The position numbers and the translations under genes are program-made. A stretch of DNA of 64,000 bases, from contig NZ_VKHR01000001.1 of assembly GCF_009663145.1 (NCBI RefSeq), forward strand, positions 67,040 to 131,039. Direction: 5' to 3'. The stretch is from Shewanella sp. TC10 (GTDB lineage Bacteria > Pseudomonadota > Gammaproteobacteria > Enterobacterales > Shewanellaceae). The notes under the pieces were generated by a model. The model was not told where the DNA came from, searched no databases, and saw only the letters and a program-made list of their open reading frames with translations. Of this stretch, positions 37,463-46,796 are shown piece after piece (position 1 is the stretch's first letter; every line of letters begins with the position of its first letter).

Positions 37463-38534
37463 ACTTAGCTTTTCTTTCGTTAGTGTCTTGCTGTTTTTTG
37501 GCTTGGCTAGATGGAGTCAGTTCAGCCACATCACTATTGCTTGTTGCTTCATGGCTTTTTTCTTCATGAGTTGTTGCTTCATGAGTTGTCACTTCATGGC
37601 TTACGACATCACTTGCAACTTGGTGACTAGCGTCTGCTGCATTGGATTCAGCTGGTTGTAATGACGTTTTTCTCTTACGTGAAAATAACCCTGGGGTTAA
37701 ATACTCAGGCAGGGCAGCGGTTATTTCGGCGCCTAAAAGTACAATAACCCAAGATAAATACACCCAAACAAACAAAATAGGAATGGTCGCCAGCGCGCCA
37801 TATATCGCTTCATAACTTGGAAACTGAGTCACATAAAACGCAAAACCTTTTTTACCAGCTTCAAATAATATTGCCGCCACAATTGCACCAATTAGCGCAT
37901 GCCAAAAGTGAACCTTTTTATTGGGTACCACCATATACAGCAATAAAATTGACGCGACAGAAAACAGCATTGGCAAACGTTCCACTAACCAGGTCATCAA
38001 TGCAGAAATCTCACTGCTATCAAATACCTTTAGCGACACGACATAAGAGGTAGCTACAATGCTTGCCCCCATCAATACTGGCCCTAAAGTTAACACCATC
38101 CAGTACATTGAAAATGACACCACGTATGAACGCTTTTCAGTGGTTCGCCAGATATTATTTAACGCTTTATCAATGGCAGATATCAACATCAAGGCCACAA
38201 CCACAAGCGCCATCACCCCCACAAAGGTCGCCTTAGAGGCATTATCGACAAATTCATTAATATAAATTTGCACTGTATCGCCTGATGCCGGCATGAAGTT
38301 ACTGTAAATGAAGCTTTCGATTTGACCTCGGATCCCTGAAAAGCCAGGAAAAGCCGACAACATCGACATCATCACTGCCACCATTGGCACCAATGATAAT
38401 AAAGTCACATAAGCTAAATGCCCTGCTTTGACATTAATTTGGTCTTCCTGCAGTCTTTGCTTCAGGTGAACTAAAAATTGCCAAATACTGACATTGATAT
38501 TTTTTAAATAAGCTACATCTATCTTATTTGTCAC
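37458..38534 (-). CDS. YihY/BrkB-family inner-membrane protein
   Basis: 358 residues from a GTG start. Six membrane helices span about residues 40-290, with the family sequences [14 protein letters not shown] and [14 protein letters not shown]. The family was once called RNase BN but is now regarded as a membrane protein of unknown function (UPF0761). The C-terminal tail (about 295-358) is low-complexity with HEATTHE-type repeats (Ser/Thr/Glu/His). Its stop codon falls in the end of the 12-bp repeat array, so slippage there could alter the tail. Confidence 0.88.
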   Translation of the reverse strand: MTNKIDVAYLKNINVSIWQFLVHLKQRLQEDQINVKAGHLAYVTLLSLVPMVAVMMSMLSAFPGFSGIRGQIESFIYSNFMPASGDTVQIYINEFVDNASKATFVGVMALVVVALMLISAIDKALNNIWRTTEKRSYVVSFSMYWMVLTLGPVLMGASIVATSYVVSLKVFDSSEISALMTWLVERLPMLFSVASILLLYMVVPNKKVHFWHALIGAIVAAILFEAGKKGFAFYVTQFPSYEAIYGALATIPILFVWVYLSWVIVLLGAEITAALPEYLTPGLFSRKRKTSLQPAESNAADASHQVASDVVSHEVTTHEATTHEEKSHEATSNSDVAELTPSSQAKKQQDTNERKAKF

Positions 38535-38620
38535 AATATTCTCTGATTATTAATTTCAATTACGCGTTTAACTTCGTACAATGTTATAACACGATAGTTA
38601 CACTCCTAGGGAGCAATTTA

Positions 38621-38842
38621 ATGTCTCAACAAGGTTCTGCTGGCAATGTTATTGCCGCAATTGCCAGCTTCTTTTTCCCAGGCTTAGGCCAACTGGTTCA
38701 AGGACGCATTATAGCTGCAATTCTATTTTTCTGTATTACAGCAGTAGGTTACTTCTTTTGGGTTTTAATTATCCCAGCAATTATTGGTGCTGTCTTTCAT
38801 CTTTGGAGCGTTATTGACGCTGCCACATTTAAAGCAGACTAG
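38621..38842 (+). CDS. Small TM2-like membrane protein
   Basis: 73 residues from an ATG with AGGGAG upstream; an earlier in-frame start lacks a ribosome-binding site. Two hydrophobic segments follow a FFFPGLGQLVQGR motif that resembles the TM2 (two-helix) domain. It is followed 29 bp later by the DUF2959 lipoprotein gene, probably one operon. Function unknown. Confidence 0.75.
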   Translation: MSQQGSAGNVIAAIASFFFPGLGQLVQGRIIAAILFFCITAVGYFFWVLIIPAIIGAVFHLWSVIDAATFKAD

Positions 38843-38871
38843 TTCAACGACAACAATAAAGAGAGCACAAG

Positions 38872-39519
38872 ATGAAGAAATGGATATCACTCGCATTCCT
38901 CAGCGTCAGCTTATTATTAAGTGGCTGTCAAAGTGCCTATTATGGCGCAATGGAAAAAGTCGGTTATCACAAGCGTGACATCATGGTCGATCGCGTTCAA
39001 GAAGCGAAAGAATCTCAAGAAGAGGCTCAAGAACAATTCAGCTCAGCATTAGAAGAAATGCAGGCTTTGCTGGCGTTTGATGGTGGCGATCTTGAGGATG
39101 CTTACAACAAAGCAAAAGATGAGTATGAATCAGCTCAGTCGGCTGCAGACGAAGTAGGTAGTCGTATTGATAAAGTAGAAGATGTCGCAGAAGCTTTATT
39201 TGACGAGTGGGAAACTGAAATTCAAGAGATAAGCAAAGCAAGCCTTCGTCGTAACAGTACCAATAAGTTAAATGAAACTCAGCGTTCATATAATTCATTA
39301 GTGAAGGGAATGCGCCGTGCAGAAGCTAAAATGCCACCAATCTTAACCGCGATGAAAGACAATATGCTTTACCTTAAACACAACCTTAACGCCCAAGCAA
39401 TTGGCGCGATTAAAGGCGAGTTTAATAGCTTACAATCTGACATATCAAGCTTGATCACTGAAATGAATAAATCGATTGCTGAATCAAATAAATTCATCGA
39501 AGCGATGGAGCAAGGCTAG
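38872..39519 (+). CDS. DUF2959 lipoprotein
   Basis: 215 residues with lipobox LLSGC (Cys19). The mature part is highly charged and almost entirely helical, with long coiled-coil stretches (about 40-110 and 135-210), typical of DUF2959. AGAGCACAAG precedes the start. Probably an outer-membrane lipoprotein with a structural role; no function is established for the family as far as I know. Confidence 0.82.
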   Translation: MKKWISLAFLSVSLLLSGCQSAYYGAMEKVGYHKRDIMVDRVQEAKESQEEAQEQFSSALEEMQALLAFDGGDLEDAYNKAKDEYESAQSAADEVGSRIDKVEDVAEALFDEWETEIQEISKASLRRNSTNKLNETQRSYNSLVKGMRRAEAKMPPILTAMKDNMLYLKHNLNAQAIGAIKGEFNSLQSDISSLITEMNKSIAESNKFIEAMEQG

Positions 39520-39552
39520 CCCAATTGACATTAACTAGCTAAAGCTTAATCG

Positions 39553-39586
39553 AAAGGCGTAAACAACCACTTGCGCCTTTTTTATT
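39553..39586 (+). terminator. Rho-independent terminator
   Basis: AAAGGCG (39553-39559) pairs with CGCCTTT (39574-39580) around a 14-base loop, followed by TTTTTATT. It ends the small-protein operon. Confidence 0.8.
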
Positions 39587-39814
39587 GCCTTTTTTAGTCT
39601 CTAAGATGAAGGCAGCTGATAGCGCACCAAATACAGGCAAATGACTTTAGCAATCAATCTATTTGAATTATATTTCAGTTTAGCTATTACAAGGTCGCTC
39701 TGTTAGAGCAGTTTTTTAATTTCTTTGTATTATAACTGGTCGATTTAAAACGGTTATCGCACCTGTTTAGTCTTGGTTATTTTCTTTATCAACTCGCTTA
39801 ACGGCAGTCTTATT

Positions 39815-41017
39815 ATGGTGGATTCAATGAGCAGCTTAATGCATACCATGCGCTTTTTTATACTGCCTATCTTTATCACTTTTCTCTCATTAGGCTTGTT
39901 ACAACATTTTCAAAGTCATTGGATAGATTGGCAAGATACACTGCATTACGCGCCGTATTGGTTGTTAGCTGCCTCTTCATTAATTTGTCTACAGTTCAAT
40001 CGTAGTCGATTGTTTTATATTGGCTTGTTATTACTTGTTTTTTATACATTACAAAATAATCGCTTATTTCTATCGCCTATTATCCATCAGTTTTTACCAT
40101 TATTTGGTACCTTGGTCATTTGCATGTTTTGCTTCATTAAAGACCGGGGCGTACTCAGTGTGCATAGTTTTTTCCGTATTGGTGGGATTATTGTTTGCGG
40201 CGTTATTGCTTACCTTTGGGTATACCTCACCATGCTATACCCTCAAGCCATAGAGCAATTCCAGCAAACTTTTGGCTTAAATGCCCAAAGCTCTCCTTTA
40301 TATCTATTGCCCATTTACCCATTAGCAATAGTGCTATTTTGCAAACTCAGCTGGAACAGTAATTTAGCCCAAACAAGCTTAGGCATTTGCCTACTCCTTT
40401 GGCTCTGTTATTTCTTGGTGCCGACAAACTTGCCGCTATCAATATTATTTTGCTGTATCGCGGTAAGTTTTTTGGTCACTGTGCTGTTTGACTCTTACTT
40501 CTTAGCATACCGAGATGAGTTAACTGGACTGCCTTCTAGACGAGCATTATTTAACTTAAGCCTGGCATTGGGACGTAAATATACCGTTGCCATGGTCGAT
40601 ATCGACCACTTCAAAAGCTTTAACGACACTTATGGTCATGATGTTGGTGATGATGTGTTAAAACTGGTGGCGGTTAAACTGTCTAAAGTGACCGGTGGCG
40701 GCAAGACTTTCCGCTATGGTGGTGAGGAATTTACTATCGTATTCCCGCGCAAAGACATAGACCAAGTGTATTCACACCTTGATGATGTCAGACAGAGTAT
40801 TGAAGATTATGACATTGTATTGCGTGATGAGAGCCGTAAAACAAGTTCTAAGAAAAATCGTAGTAAAACACCTGTTAAAAAGAAGACCGTTAACGTGACC
40901 GTCTCAATTGGTTGCGCCGAACATAAGCCAGACCAGAGCTTTGAGCAAAGCATGAAACTGGCTGATAAAGCCTTATACCGCGCTAAAGATAGAGGCCGTA
41001 ATCAGGTTAGGTTTTAA
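39815..41017 (+). CDS. Membrane diguanylate cyclase (GGDEF)
   Basis: 400 residues if it starts at the ATG at 39815; 39827 is an alternative, and an upstream TTG is unlikely. About seven membrane helices fill the first 230 residues. The GGDEF domain follows (RDELTGLPSRR, MVDIDHFKSFNDTYGHDVGDD) with the active site GGEEF at about 302-306, so it should make c-di-GMP. No RxxD inhibitory site precedes the active site. A basic insert (KTSSKKNRSKTPVKKK) lies between the active-site region and the last strands. It stands alone just before the flagellar cluster. Confidence 0.9.
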   Translation: MVDSMSSLMHTMRFFILPIFITFLSLGLLQHFQSHWIDWQDTLHYAPYWLLAASSLICLQFNRSRLFYIGLLLLVFYTLQNNRLFLSPIIHQFLPLFGTLVICMFCFIKDRGVLSVHSFFRIGGIIVCGVIAYLWVYLTMLYPQAIEQFQQTFGLNAQSSPLYLLPIYPLAIVLFCKLSWNSNLAQTSLGICLLLWLCYFLVPTNLPLSILFCCIAVSFLVTVLFDSYFLAYRDELTGLPSRRALFNLSLALGRKYTVAMVDIDHFKSFNDTYGHDVGDDVLKLVAVKLSKVTGGGKTFRYGGEEFTIVFPRKDIDQVYSHLDDVRQSIEDYDIVLRDESRKTSSKKNRSKTPVKKKTVNVTVSIGCAEHKPDQSFEQSMKLADKALYRAKDRGRNQVRF

Positions 41018-41137
41018 ATAAAGCTGTCTTTAGTAGAACTAAGTTTCTCGAAGTGTGGATCATCTAAAGGAATAACACCCAAAGCATCTTTTCTAGTTAA
41101 TGCATAAGTGATTATTCATCTATTAAATACTGATATC

Positions 41138-41170
41138 AAAAAGCCCAAATCAGATTGATTTGGGCTTTTT
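41138..41170. terminator. Bidirectional terminator between cyclase and flhA genes
   Basis: A 14-bp perfect stem, AAAAAGCCCAAATC (41138-41151) with GATTTGGGCTTTTT (41157-41170). It has A- and T-tracts on the two sides, so it can serve both converging transcripts. Confidence 0.92.
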
Positions 41171-41259
41171 AGTTAGACCCTGTTTTGTTAGACCCTGTTC
41201 AGTTAGAACAGGAGCTATGCTCAAGGCGCTAGCAATATTTTGATGACGGACTTAGTTAG

Positions 41260-43341
41260 CTAGCCTAACTGCCCTGCCACCATCAGCTCTCGATTTTCAG
41301 GAATTTCATTGTAAGACAGAACGTGCAAACCTCTGGCGAAAGCTAATGCGTAACGGGCTAATATCGGTCTTAATTGTGGTGCGACCAATAACATTGGACT
41401 ATGCCCCTGCTCTTTAGCATCAGCCAAAATCTGCGGCATGCCTTGTTGCAGCTGCGCCAATAGTGTTGGATCAACAGGGAAACTATCTAACGCAACCTGG
41501 CCTTGTTGCTGTGACTGAGTTAGAGCATTCATCAATGTTTGTTCAAGCTCAGGCGCTAAGGTGAGCACATTCAGCTTAGGATCCGCTCCAGCAATACTGT
41601 GGACAATGTTATTACGCAATGCACAGCGTACATCTGCAGCCAGTAACACTGGATCTTTGCTGTTTTCACTGCAATCCAATAACGTCGTGGCAATGGTGCG
41701 GATATCTTTCAGCGACACTTGTTCTTTGAGTAATAAGCGATATACCTTTAACTGCACAATCGGCGTTAATGCATTATTCAGCGCTTCAGCCAGCTTAGGC
41801 GACTGTTTGGCTAAACGGTCACTTAAGGCTAATACATCATCATGCTGCAGCATGTCAGGCAGGTTTTCACGAATAAGCTTACTTACATGGGTGGCAATTA
41901 CGGTAGCATTATCAACCACTGAATAGCCTAAATTAAGTGCACGGGCTTTTAAGTCCTGCTCAATCCAAATCGCATCCATATTGTAAGCAGGCTCTTTAGT
42001 GATAATGCCGTCAATATCACCAAATACAGGGCCACTTTGAATTGCCATCAGCTTTTCTGACTGCAGCTCAGCAGTAACCGCAGGGTTGCCCATCATATTA
42101 ATTTGATATGCATTAGGCGCTAACGATAAATTATCCCTCACCCTTACTTCGGCTAACAAGAAGCCCGCTTGTTCTGATAACGTGCGGCGTATCCCTGTTA
42201 AACGTTTCTGTAATTCAGCCCCTTTAGTACGCTCAACTAAATGCACCAGCTGATAGCCTAAACGTACCTCAATTAAATCGGTATAAGGTAAGGCATCCCA
42301 GCTCGGCGGAGAAGGTTCTGCGGTATTGGTCTCAAGCTTTTGCTCAAGCTTTGATTCCACGATCTCAGGTTTGTTTTGACTCTGCTTCCAGGATGCAAAT
42401 GCCAGCAAGGCAGCAAACGAGATAAATACCATCGCAGGCATACCAGGTACGACACCTAAGATAAGCATCACAATAGCAGCTGTTGCCAAGGTTTTCGGAT
42501 TAGCCAGTAGCTGCTTTTGTAACTGCTCTGGCATTTCTTCTGCGTCTGAAACACGGGTAACAATAATCGCAGCAGCCGTTGCTAATAATAGCGACGGAAT
42601 TTGTGCAACTAAACCATCACCAATGGTAAGAAGAGCAAAGGTTTTGAATGCATCTGCAGCACCCATATCATGCATGAATACACCAATGGCAATACCACCA
42701 ATGATGTTTATCATCAGAATTAATATACCAGCAATGGCGTCGCCACGAACAAACTTAGAGGCACCGTCCATCGAACCATAGAAATCTGCTTCGCGCGCGA
42801 CTTCTTGGCGACGCACTCGCGCTTGCTCCTGGGTGAGTACACCAGCATTTAAGTCGGCATCAATGGCCATTTGCTTGCCAGGTAAGGCATCTAAGGTAAA
42901 GCGAGCAGATACTTCAGATATACGTTCGCCACCTTTAGTGATCACCACAAAGTTAATGATCATCAATATTAAGAAGATAACGGCACCGACAACATAGTTA
43001 CCACCAATGACCACTTCACCAAAGGCTTGAATCACTTTACCCGCTGAATCACCACCTTGATGGCCTTCAATAAGCACCACCCTTGTTGATGCAACGTTCA
43101 GCGTCAAACGCATTAACGTCGCCAATAACAATATGGTTGGGAACACTGAAAACTCTAGCGGTCTACGAATAGACACACTGACCAGCAGCACCATAACAGC
43201 AAGCACAATGTTAAAAGTGAATAGAATATCCAACAGCCAAGGTGGCAAAGGTAAAATAACCATAGCCAAAACGGCGAGTAACATTATCGGAATACCGATA
43301 TAACTTCGATTGCCAGTAAATACTTGCGCAAACCAATTCAT
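41260..43341 (-). CDS. flhA: Flagellar export gate protein FlhA (lateral system)
   Basis: 693 residues, normal FlhA length. About eight membrane helices (residues 17-310) with the conserved FHIPEP-region sequences (RFTLDALPGKQMAIDADLNAG), then the cytoplasmic domain (about 350-690) that docks export chaperones and substrates. Last gene of the minus-strand fliMNPQR-flhBA group, the lateral export/switch operon order. Confidence 0.95.
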   Translation of the reverse strand: MNWFAQVFTGNRSYIGIPIMLLAVLAMVILPLPPWLLDILFTFNIVLAVMVLLVSVSIRRPLEFSVFPTILLLATLMRLTLNVASTRVVLIEGHQGGDSAGKVIQAFGEVVIGGNYVVGAVIFLILMIINFVVITKGGERISEVSARFTLDALPGKQMAIDADLNAGVLTQEQARVRRQEVAREADFYGSMDGASKFVRGDAIAGILILMINIIGGIAIGVFMHDMGAADAFKTFALLTIGDGLVAQIPSLLLATAAAIIVTRVSDAEEMPEQLQKQLLANPKTLATAAIVMLILGVVPGMPAMVFISFAALLAFASWKQSQNKPEIVESKLEQKLETNTAEPSPPSWDALPYTDLIEVRLGYQLVHLVERTKGAELQKRLTGIRRTLSEQAGFLLAEVRVRDNLSLAPNAYQINMMGNPAVTAELQSEKLMAIQSGPVFGDIDGIITKEPAYNMDAIWIEQDLKARALNLGYSVVDNATVIATHVSKLIRENLPDMLQHDDVLALSDRLAKQSPKLAEALNNALTPIVQLKVYRLLLKEQVSLKDIRTIATTLLDCSENSKDPVLLAADVRCALRNNIVHSIAGADPKLNVLTLAPELEQTLMNALTQSQQQGQVALDSFPVDPTLLAQLQQGMPQILADAKEQGHSPMLLVAPQLRPILARYALAFARGLHVLSYNEIPENRELMVAGQLG

Positions 43342-43356
43342 GGCTTAATGCTTCCT

Positions 43357-44490
43357 TTAATCATGTCGTAAATGTGGAGGAATATAAAAATGCGGTAACG
43401 GTTCAGGTTTATCCTGAGTCCCCGTTCTTGCGGCTTTGATTTGCAATACGTAACTCAGTACGTGTGCAATGGCGACAAATAATGCAGCCGGAATTTGTTG
43501 CTCAATTTTGGTGGAATAATAAATCGCACGCGCTAACGCTGGGATTTCAATTATTTCAACGTCATTGCGTTGGGCGACTTCGCGCATATATAAAGCCAGT
43601 TCATCCACCCCCTTTGAAATAACATATGGCGCATCGGCTTTATCTGCATCATAACGAAGTGCAACAGAGTAATGAGTTGGGTTAACCAGTAATACATCTG
43701 CTTGTGGCACTGCAGAGTCAGCACGTGAACGACTGATTTTTTGCTGCATTTGGCGAATTTTTGCTTTAATTTCTGGCTTACCATCTTGCTGTTTATGCTC
43801 ATCTTTAACTTCTTGATGAGACATTTTGAGTTCTTTATGGTGATGCCAATACTGATAAGGCACATCGATAAAGGTAATGATCAATAAGCCAACGCCTAGA
43901 TAAAACATCCCTGCTGAAATCGTATCTATGCTATATCGAACAGCTTCATCGACAGGCAACTGACTACTGGCCATAATCCCTTGCAAATTGCTGCTCAAAA
44001 AGTACAGCATGATGCCAATCAGCAAAGTAATTTTAAGTATCGACTTAACAAGCTCAACCAGTGACTTTATCGACACCATGCGTCCCAACCCTGCAATAGG
44101 GTCGATTCTGCTGTATTTAAAAAATGCATTTTTAATACTAAATAGTGGCCCGCCAGGCAAAGCACCTGCAATCATTGCAATAGCACCGACTAAAATAAAT
44201 AATGGCCCTAAAATATGCAGGATCCCCACGATTGCGGCCCCAATATGCATTTCTAGCATTTTAGGTTCGTCTAGCTGCTCTCTGGTGATATTCATATTGA
44301 AACGAGTGATTTCTGCCATTTCACTGGCAATCCAATCCGCGCTCGTCGTTAACATGACTGCACAACCAATAATCAGTGCAGAAGCGGCTAAATCTTTTGA
44401 GCGGGGAACTTGGCCTTGCTCACGTGCTTTCTTTAGTTTTTGCGGAGTTGCATCTTCTGTTTTGCTTTGGCCAGTATCTTTATTACTCAT
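43357..44490 (-). CDS. flhB: Flagellar export switch protein FlhB (lateral system)
   Basis: 377 residues with four membrane helices (about 30-210) and a cytoplasmic domain. The autocleavage site NPTH is at 270-273, so the switch from hook to filament export should operate. Spaced 15 bp from flhA and overlapping no gene; fliR stops 3 bp upstream of its start. Confidence 0.95.
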   Translation of the reverse strand: MSNKDTGQSKTEDATPQKLKKAREQGQVPRSKDLAASALIIGCAVMLTTSADWIASEMAEITRFNMNITREQLDEPKMLEMHIGAAIVGILHILGPLFILVGAIAMIAGALPGGPLFSIKNAFFKYSRIDPIAGLGRMVSIKSLVELVKSILKITLLIGIMLYFLSSNLQGIMASSQLPVDEAVRYSIDTISAGMFYLGVGLLIITFIDVPYQYWHHHKELKMSHQEVKDEHKQQDGKPEIKAKIRQMQQKISRSRADSAVPQADVLLVNPTHYSVALRYDADKADAPYVISKGVDELALYMREVAQRNDVEIIEIPALARAIYYSTKIEQQIPAALFVAIAHVLSYVLQIKAARTGTQDKPEPLPHFYIPPHLRHD

Positions 44491-44493
44491 GCA

Positions 44494-45267
44494 TTACCCC
44501 CCAATAAACTGATGCATTGCAGAAAGCGCATCGAGGCAAATATCACTATAACGACTTGCTAAACCGCTAAAGGAAAAGAACACACACAACAGCCCCATCA
44601 ACATAGACATAGGGAAGCCAAGAGCAAAAACATTTAATGAAGGTGCTGATTTACTGAGTACACCAAAAGTCAGGTTAACCATCAGCATGGCAACAATAGC
44701 AGGTAACGCCAACATGAATGCTGCGGCAAATAACCACCCCACCCGCTCAACTAGCCCCATTAAGGGTAATTCGAATACACCCGTGCCAATTGGCCATAAA
44801 TAAAAACTATCGACAATCACTCCAATCGCCACTAAATGACCATCTAGAGCAAGAAATAGTAACGTGCCATACAGCAAGAACCATTGGCCAAGAATGGGGT
44901 TAGAGTTGCCATTAGCAGGGTCATTCATGATCGCCATGGCTAAGCCCATTTGCATCGACATCATTGCGCCCATTTTGGTCATCACACTGATCAGCAAAAG
45001 TAGAAATAATGCCAGCATAAATCCGACAAGCAATTGCTCAATAGCCAAAATGAGTGCAGCAAAAGACAAGGCGTCTACCGCAGGTACAGGAGGCAATAAA
45101 GGAGCAACAAGCGCACTAAGCAGCACAGCAAATAATATTCGTATTTTAGCGGGAATATAATTACTGCTTAAAAAGGGCATCACAATAAATGCCCCCATAA
45201 AACGACAAAACGGCCACCAAAAGGTACCGATAAATGAACTGATTTGAATTGATGTTAACGACAGCAT
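44494..45267 (-). CDS. fliR: Flagellar export protein FliR (lateral system)
   Basis: 257-residue protein with six hydrophobic segments, typical FliR size and pattern (FIVMPFLSSNYIPAKIRILFAVLLS near the start). Part of the FliPQR channel complex in the inner membrane. Read from an ATG just downstream of fliQ. Confidence 0.94.
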   Translation of the reverse strand: MLSLTSIQISSFIGTFWWPFCRFMGAFIVMPFLSSNYIPAKIRILFAVLLSALVAPLLPPVPAVDALSFAALILAIEQLLVGFMLALFLLLLISVMTKMGAMMSMQMGLAMAIMNDPANGNSNPILGQWFLLYGTLLFLALDGHLVAIGVIVDSFYLWPIGTGVFELPLMGLVERVGWLFAAAFMLALPAIVAMLMVNLTFGVLSKSAPSLNVFALGFPMSMLMGLLCVFFSFSGLASRYSDICLDALSAMHQFIGG

Positions 45268-45333
45268 AATAGGGCTAAATTTAGCATTAATATTGCGCCG
45301 TTAAATGAGGTCATCCCGTTCATTTTCTTCGCC

Positions 45334-45603
45334 TTAGCCAATCACATGGGGAATGCTATAAAACAGACGCTCAAACAAATCACTAATTTTCATCAACAGC
45401 CATTCACCGGCAAATAACACCATCAATAAAGTCAGCACTAAGCGAGGCAGGAAACTTAAGGTTTGTTCATTCACTTGCGTCGCAGCTTGGAAAACAGCAA
45501 CACATAGACCAACAAGCAAACCAGGTACAACTAACACCCCGACCATCATGACCACTAAAAAAATGGCTTCCGCAAAAAATGAAGTTAGCTCATTCACGTC
45601 CAT
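45334..45603 (-). CDS. fliQ: Flagellar export protein FliQ (lateral system)
   Basis: 89 residues, two membrane helices (about 15-40 and 50-75), the normal FliQ size. The ATG at 45603 is chosen because TAGGAA stands upstream and it gives the family length; an in-frame ATG 21 bp earlier would add seven residues. Channel component with FliP and FliR. Confidence 0.92.
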   Translation of the reverse strand: MDVNELTSFFAEAIFLVVMMVGVLVVPGLLVGLCVAVFQAATQVNEQTLSFLPRLVLTLLMVLFAGEWLLMKISDLFERLFYSIPHVIG

Positions 45604-45703
45604 CTTAAAATTTCCTACAGCCATTTAACCGACAAAACCAAAGTGGGCTTTGTAATTTTGCTAGAAAGTGGATCTTAGTTTTCAACATCGTCATTGACCC
45701 TAG

Positions 45704-46432
45704 CTAACCAAAACTCGCAGTTAAGGTACCAACCGTCATCGCCCAACCATCAACGAGCACAAACACCATTAACTTAAAGGGCAAGGAAATAATCAAAGGA
45801 GACAACATCATCATACCCATCGACATCAAGACACTCGCCACTACCAAATCAATCACCAAAAAGGGAATATAAAGTAAGAACCCAATTTGGAAGGCAGTTT
45901 TAAGCTCGCTTAATACAAACGCAGGCATTAATACAAAGAATGGAATTTCATCGGCGGTTAACGTGACAGGCTCATTGGCAATCTTAAGCATCTGCTCTAA
46001 ATCGGTTTCGCGGGTTTGCGCTAACATAAACTGTCTTATTGGCACTTCAGCACGAACAATCAGTTCAGTTAACTCTATTTCACCTTGGTCATAAGGCAAG
46101 AATGCATCTTCATAAATGACCTCACCAACGGGGCGCATGATAAATACCGACAATACTAGCGCGATCCCAATAAGTACCTTATTCGGCGGACTTTGCTGCA
46201 AACCAAGTGCTTGCCTTAAAATCGCCAGAACGATAATGATCCGTGTAAAACTCGTCATCATCATCAACATCGCAGGAATAAAGCTTAGCATGGTCATCAT
46301 GGCTAAGATTTCTAACTTGACGTTGACGGTCTGCGACTGGTCGCCATCCGCTAGTGTAAATAGCGTTAAGCCATCATTAGCATAAACATTGGGTGCTAAT
46401 AAACATAACAGTAGCAGAATGGCACGAACCAT
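45704..46432 (-). CDS. fliP: Flagellar export protein FliP (lateral system)
   Basis: 242 residues with a cleavable signal peptide (about 1-18), a FliP hallmark, then four membrane helices. Conserved FliP blocks SFTRIIIVLAILRQALGLQQSPPN and SPLIISLPFKLMVFVLVDGW are present. Forms the core of the export gate with FliQ and FliR. Starts immediately after fliN. Confidence 0.95.
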   Translation of the reverse strand: MVRAILLLLCLLAPNVYANDGLTLFTLADGDQSQTVNVKLEILAMMTMLSFIPAMLMMMTSFTRIIIVLAILRQALGLQQSPPNKVLIGIALVLSVFIMRPVGEVIYEDAFLPYDQGEIELTELIVRAEVPIRQFMLAQTRETDLEQMLKIANEPVTLTADEIPFFVLMPAFVLSELKTAFQIGFLLYIPFLVIDLVVASVLMSMGMMMLSPLIISLPFKLMVFVLVDGWAMTVGTLTASFG

Positions 46433-46433
46433 A

Positions 46434-46796
46434 TTAGTCGTTCGCTCCAGTCAAGCTAATGGCTTCTACTTCAAGCAGTCTCACACCATAGCGGCCATTC
46501 ACTTCAACCACTTCGCCGCGACCTAATAAAGCACCGTTAACACGAATATCAAGTGGTTCACCCACCATACGATCAAGCGCCACGACATCACCCTCTCCCA
46601 TTTGGGTTAACTCACCCAACGACATTTCAGTGCTGGCGAGTTCAAGGGTCACCTGAACAGGTAATTGATGAAAAAAAGACATATCTTTTAATGCCTTAGG
46701 TTTTGGATCTGGTTGAGACTCTACCAAGGTATCTTCTAGCAACAAGTCATCATCAAGTAAGAAATCATCATCTTGTAAAAGTATATTTTCAGGCAT
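46434..46796 (-). CDS. fliN: Flagellar switch protein FliN (lateral system)
   Basis: 120 residues. An acidic Asp/Leu-rich N-terminal tail (about 5-30) precedes the SpoA/SURF1-type C-ring domain (about 45-115; LPVQVTLELASTEMSLGEL ... NGRYGVRLLEV). The ATG at 46796, with AGAGGA upstream, overlaps the fliM stop by 8 bp; a longer in-frame version inside fliM is rejected. Confidence 0.93.
   Translation of the reverse strand: MPENILLQDDDFLLDDDLLLEDTLVESQPDPKPKALKDMSFFHQLPVQVTLELASTEMSLGELTQMGEGDVVALDRMVGEPLDIRVNGALLGRGEVVEVNGRYGVRLLEVEAISLTGAND

Noticed and set aside
41171..41215. Repeated GTTAGACCCTGTT motifs after the bidirectional terminator
   Set aside because: Only two short copies plus a partial; too little to support a repeat family or regulatory array.
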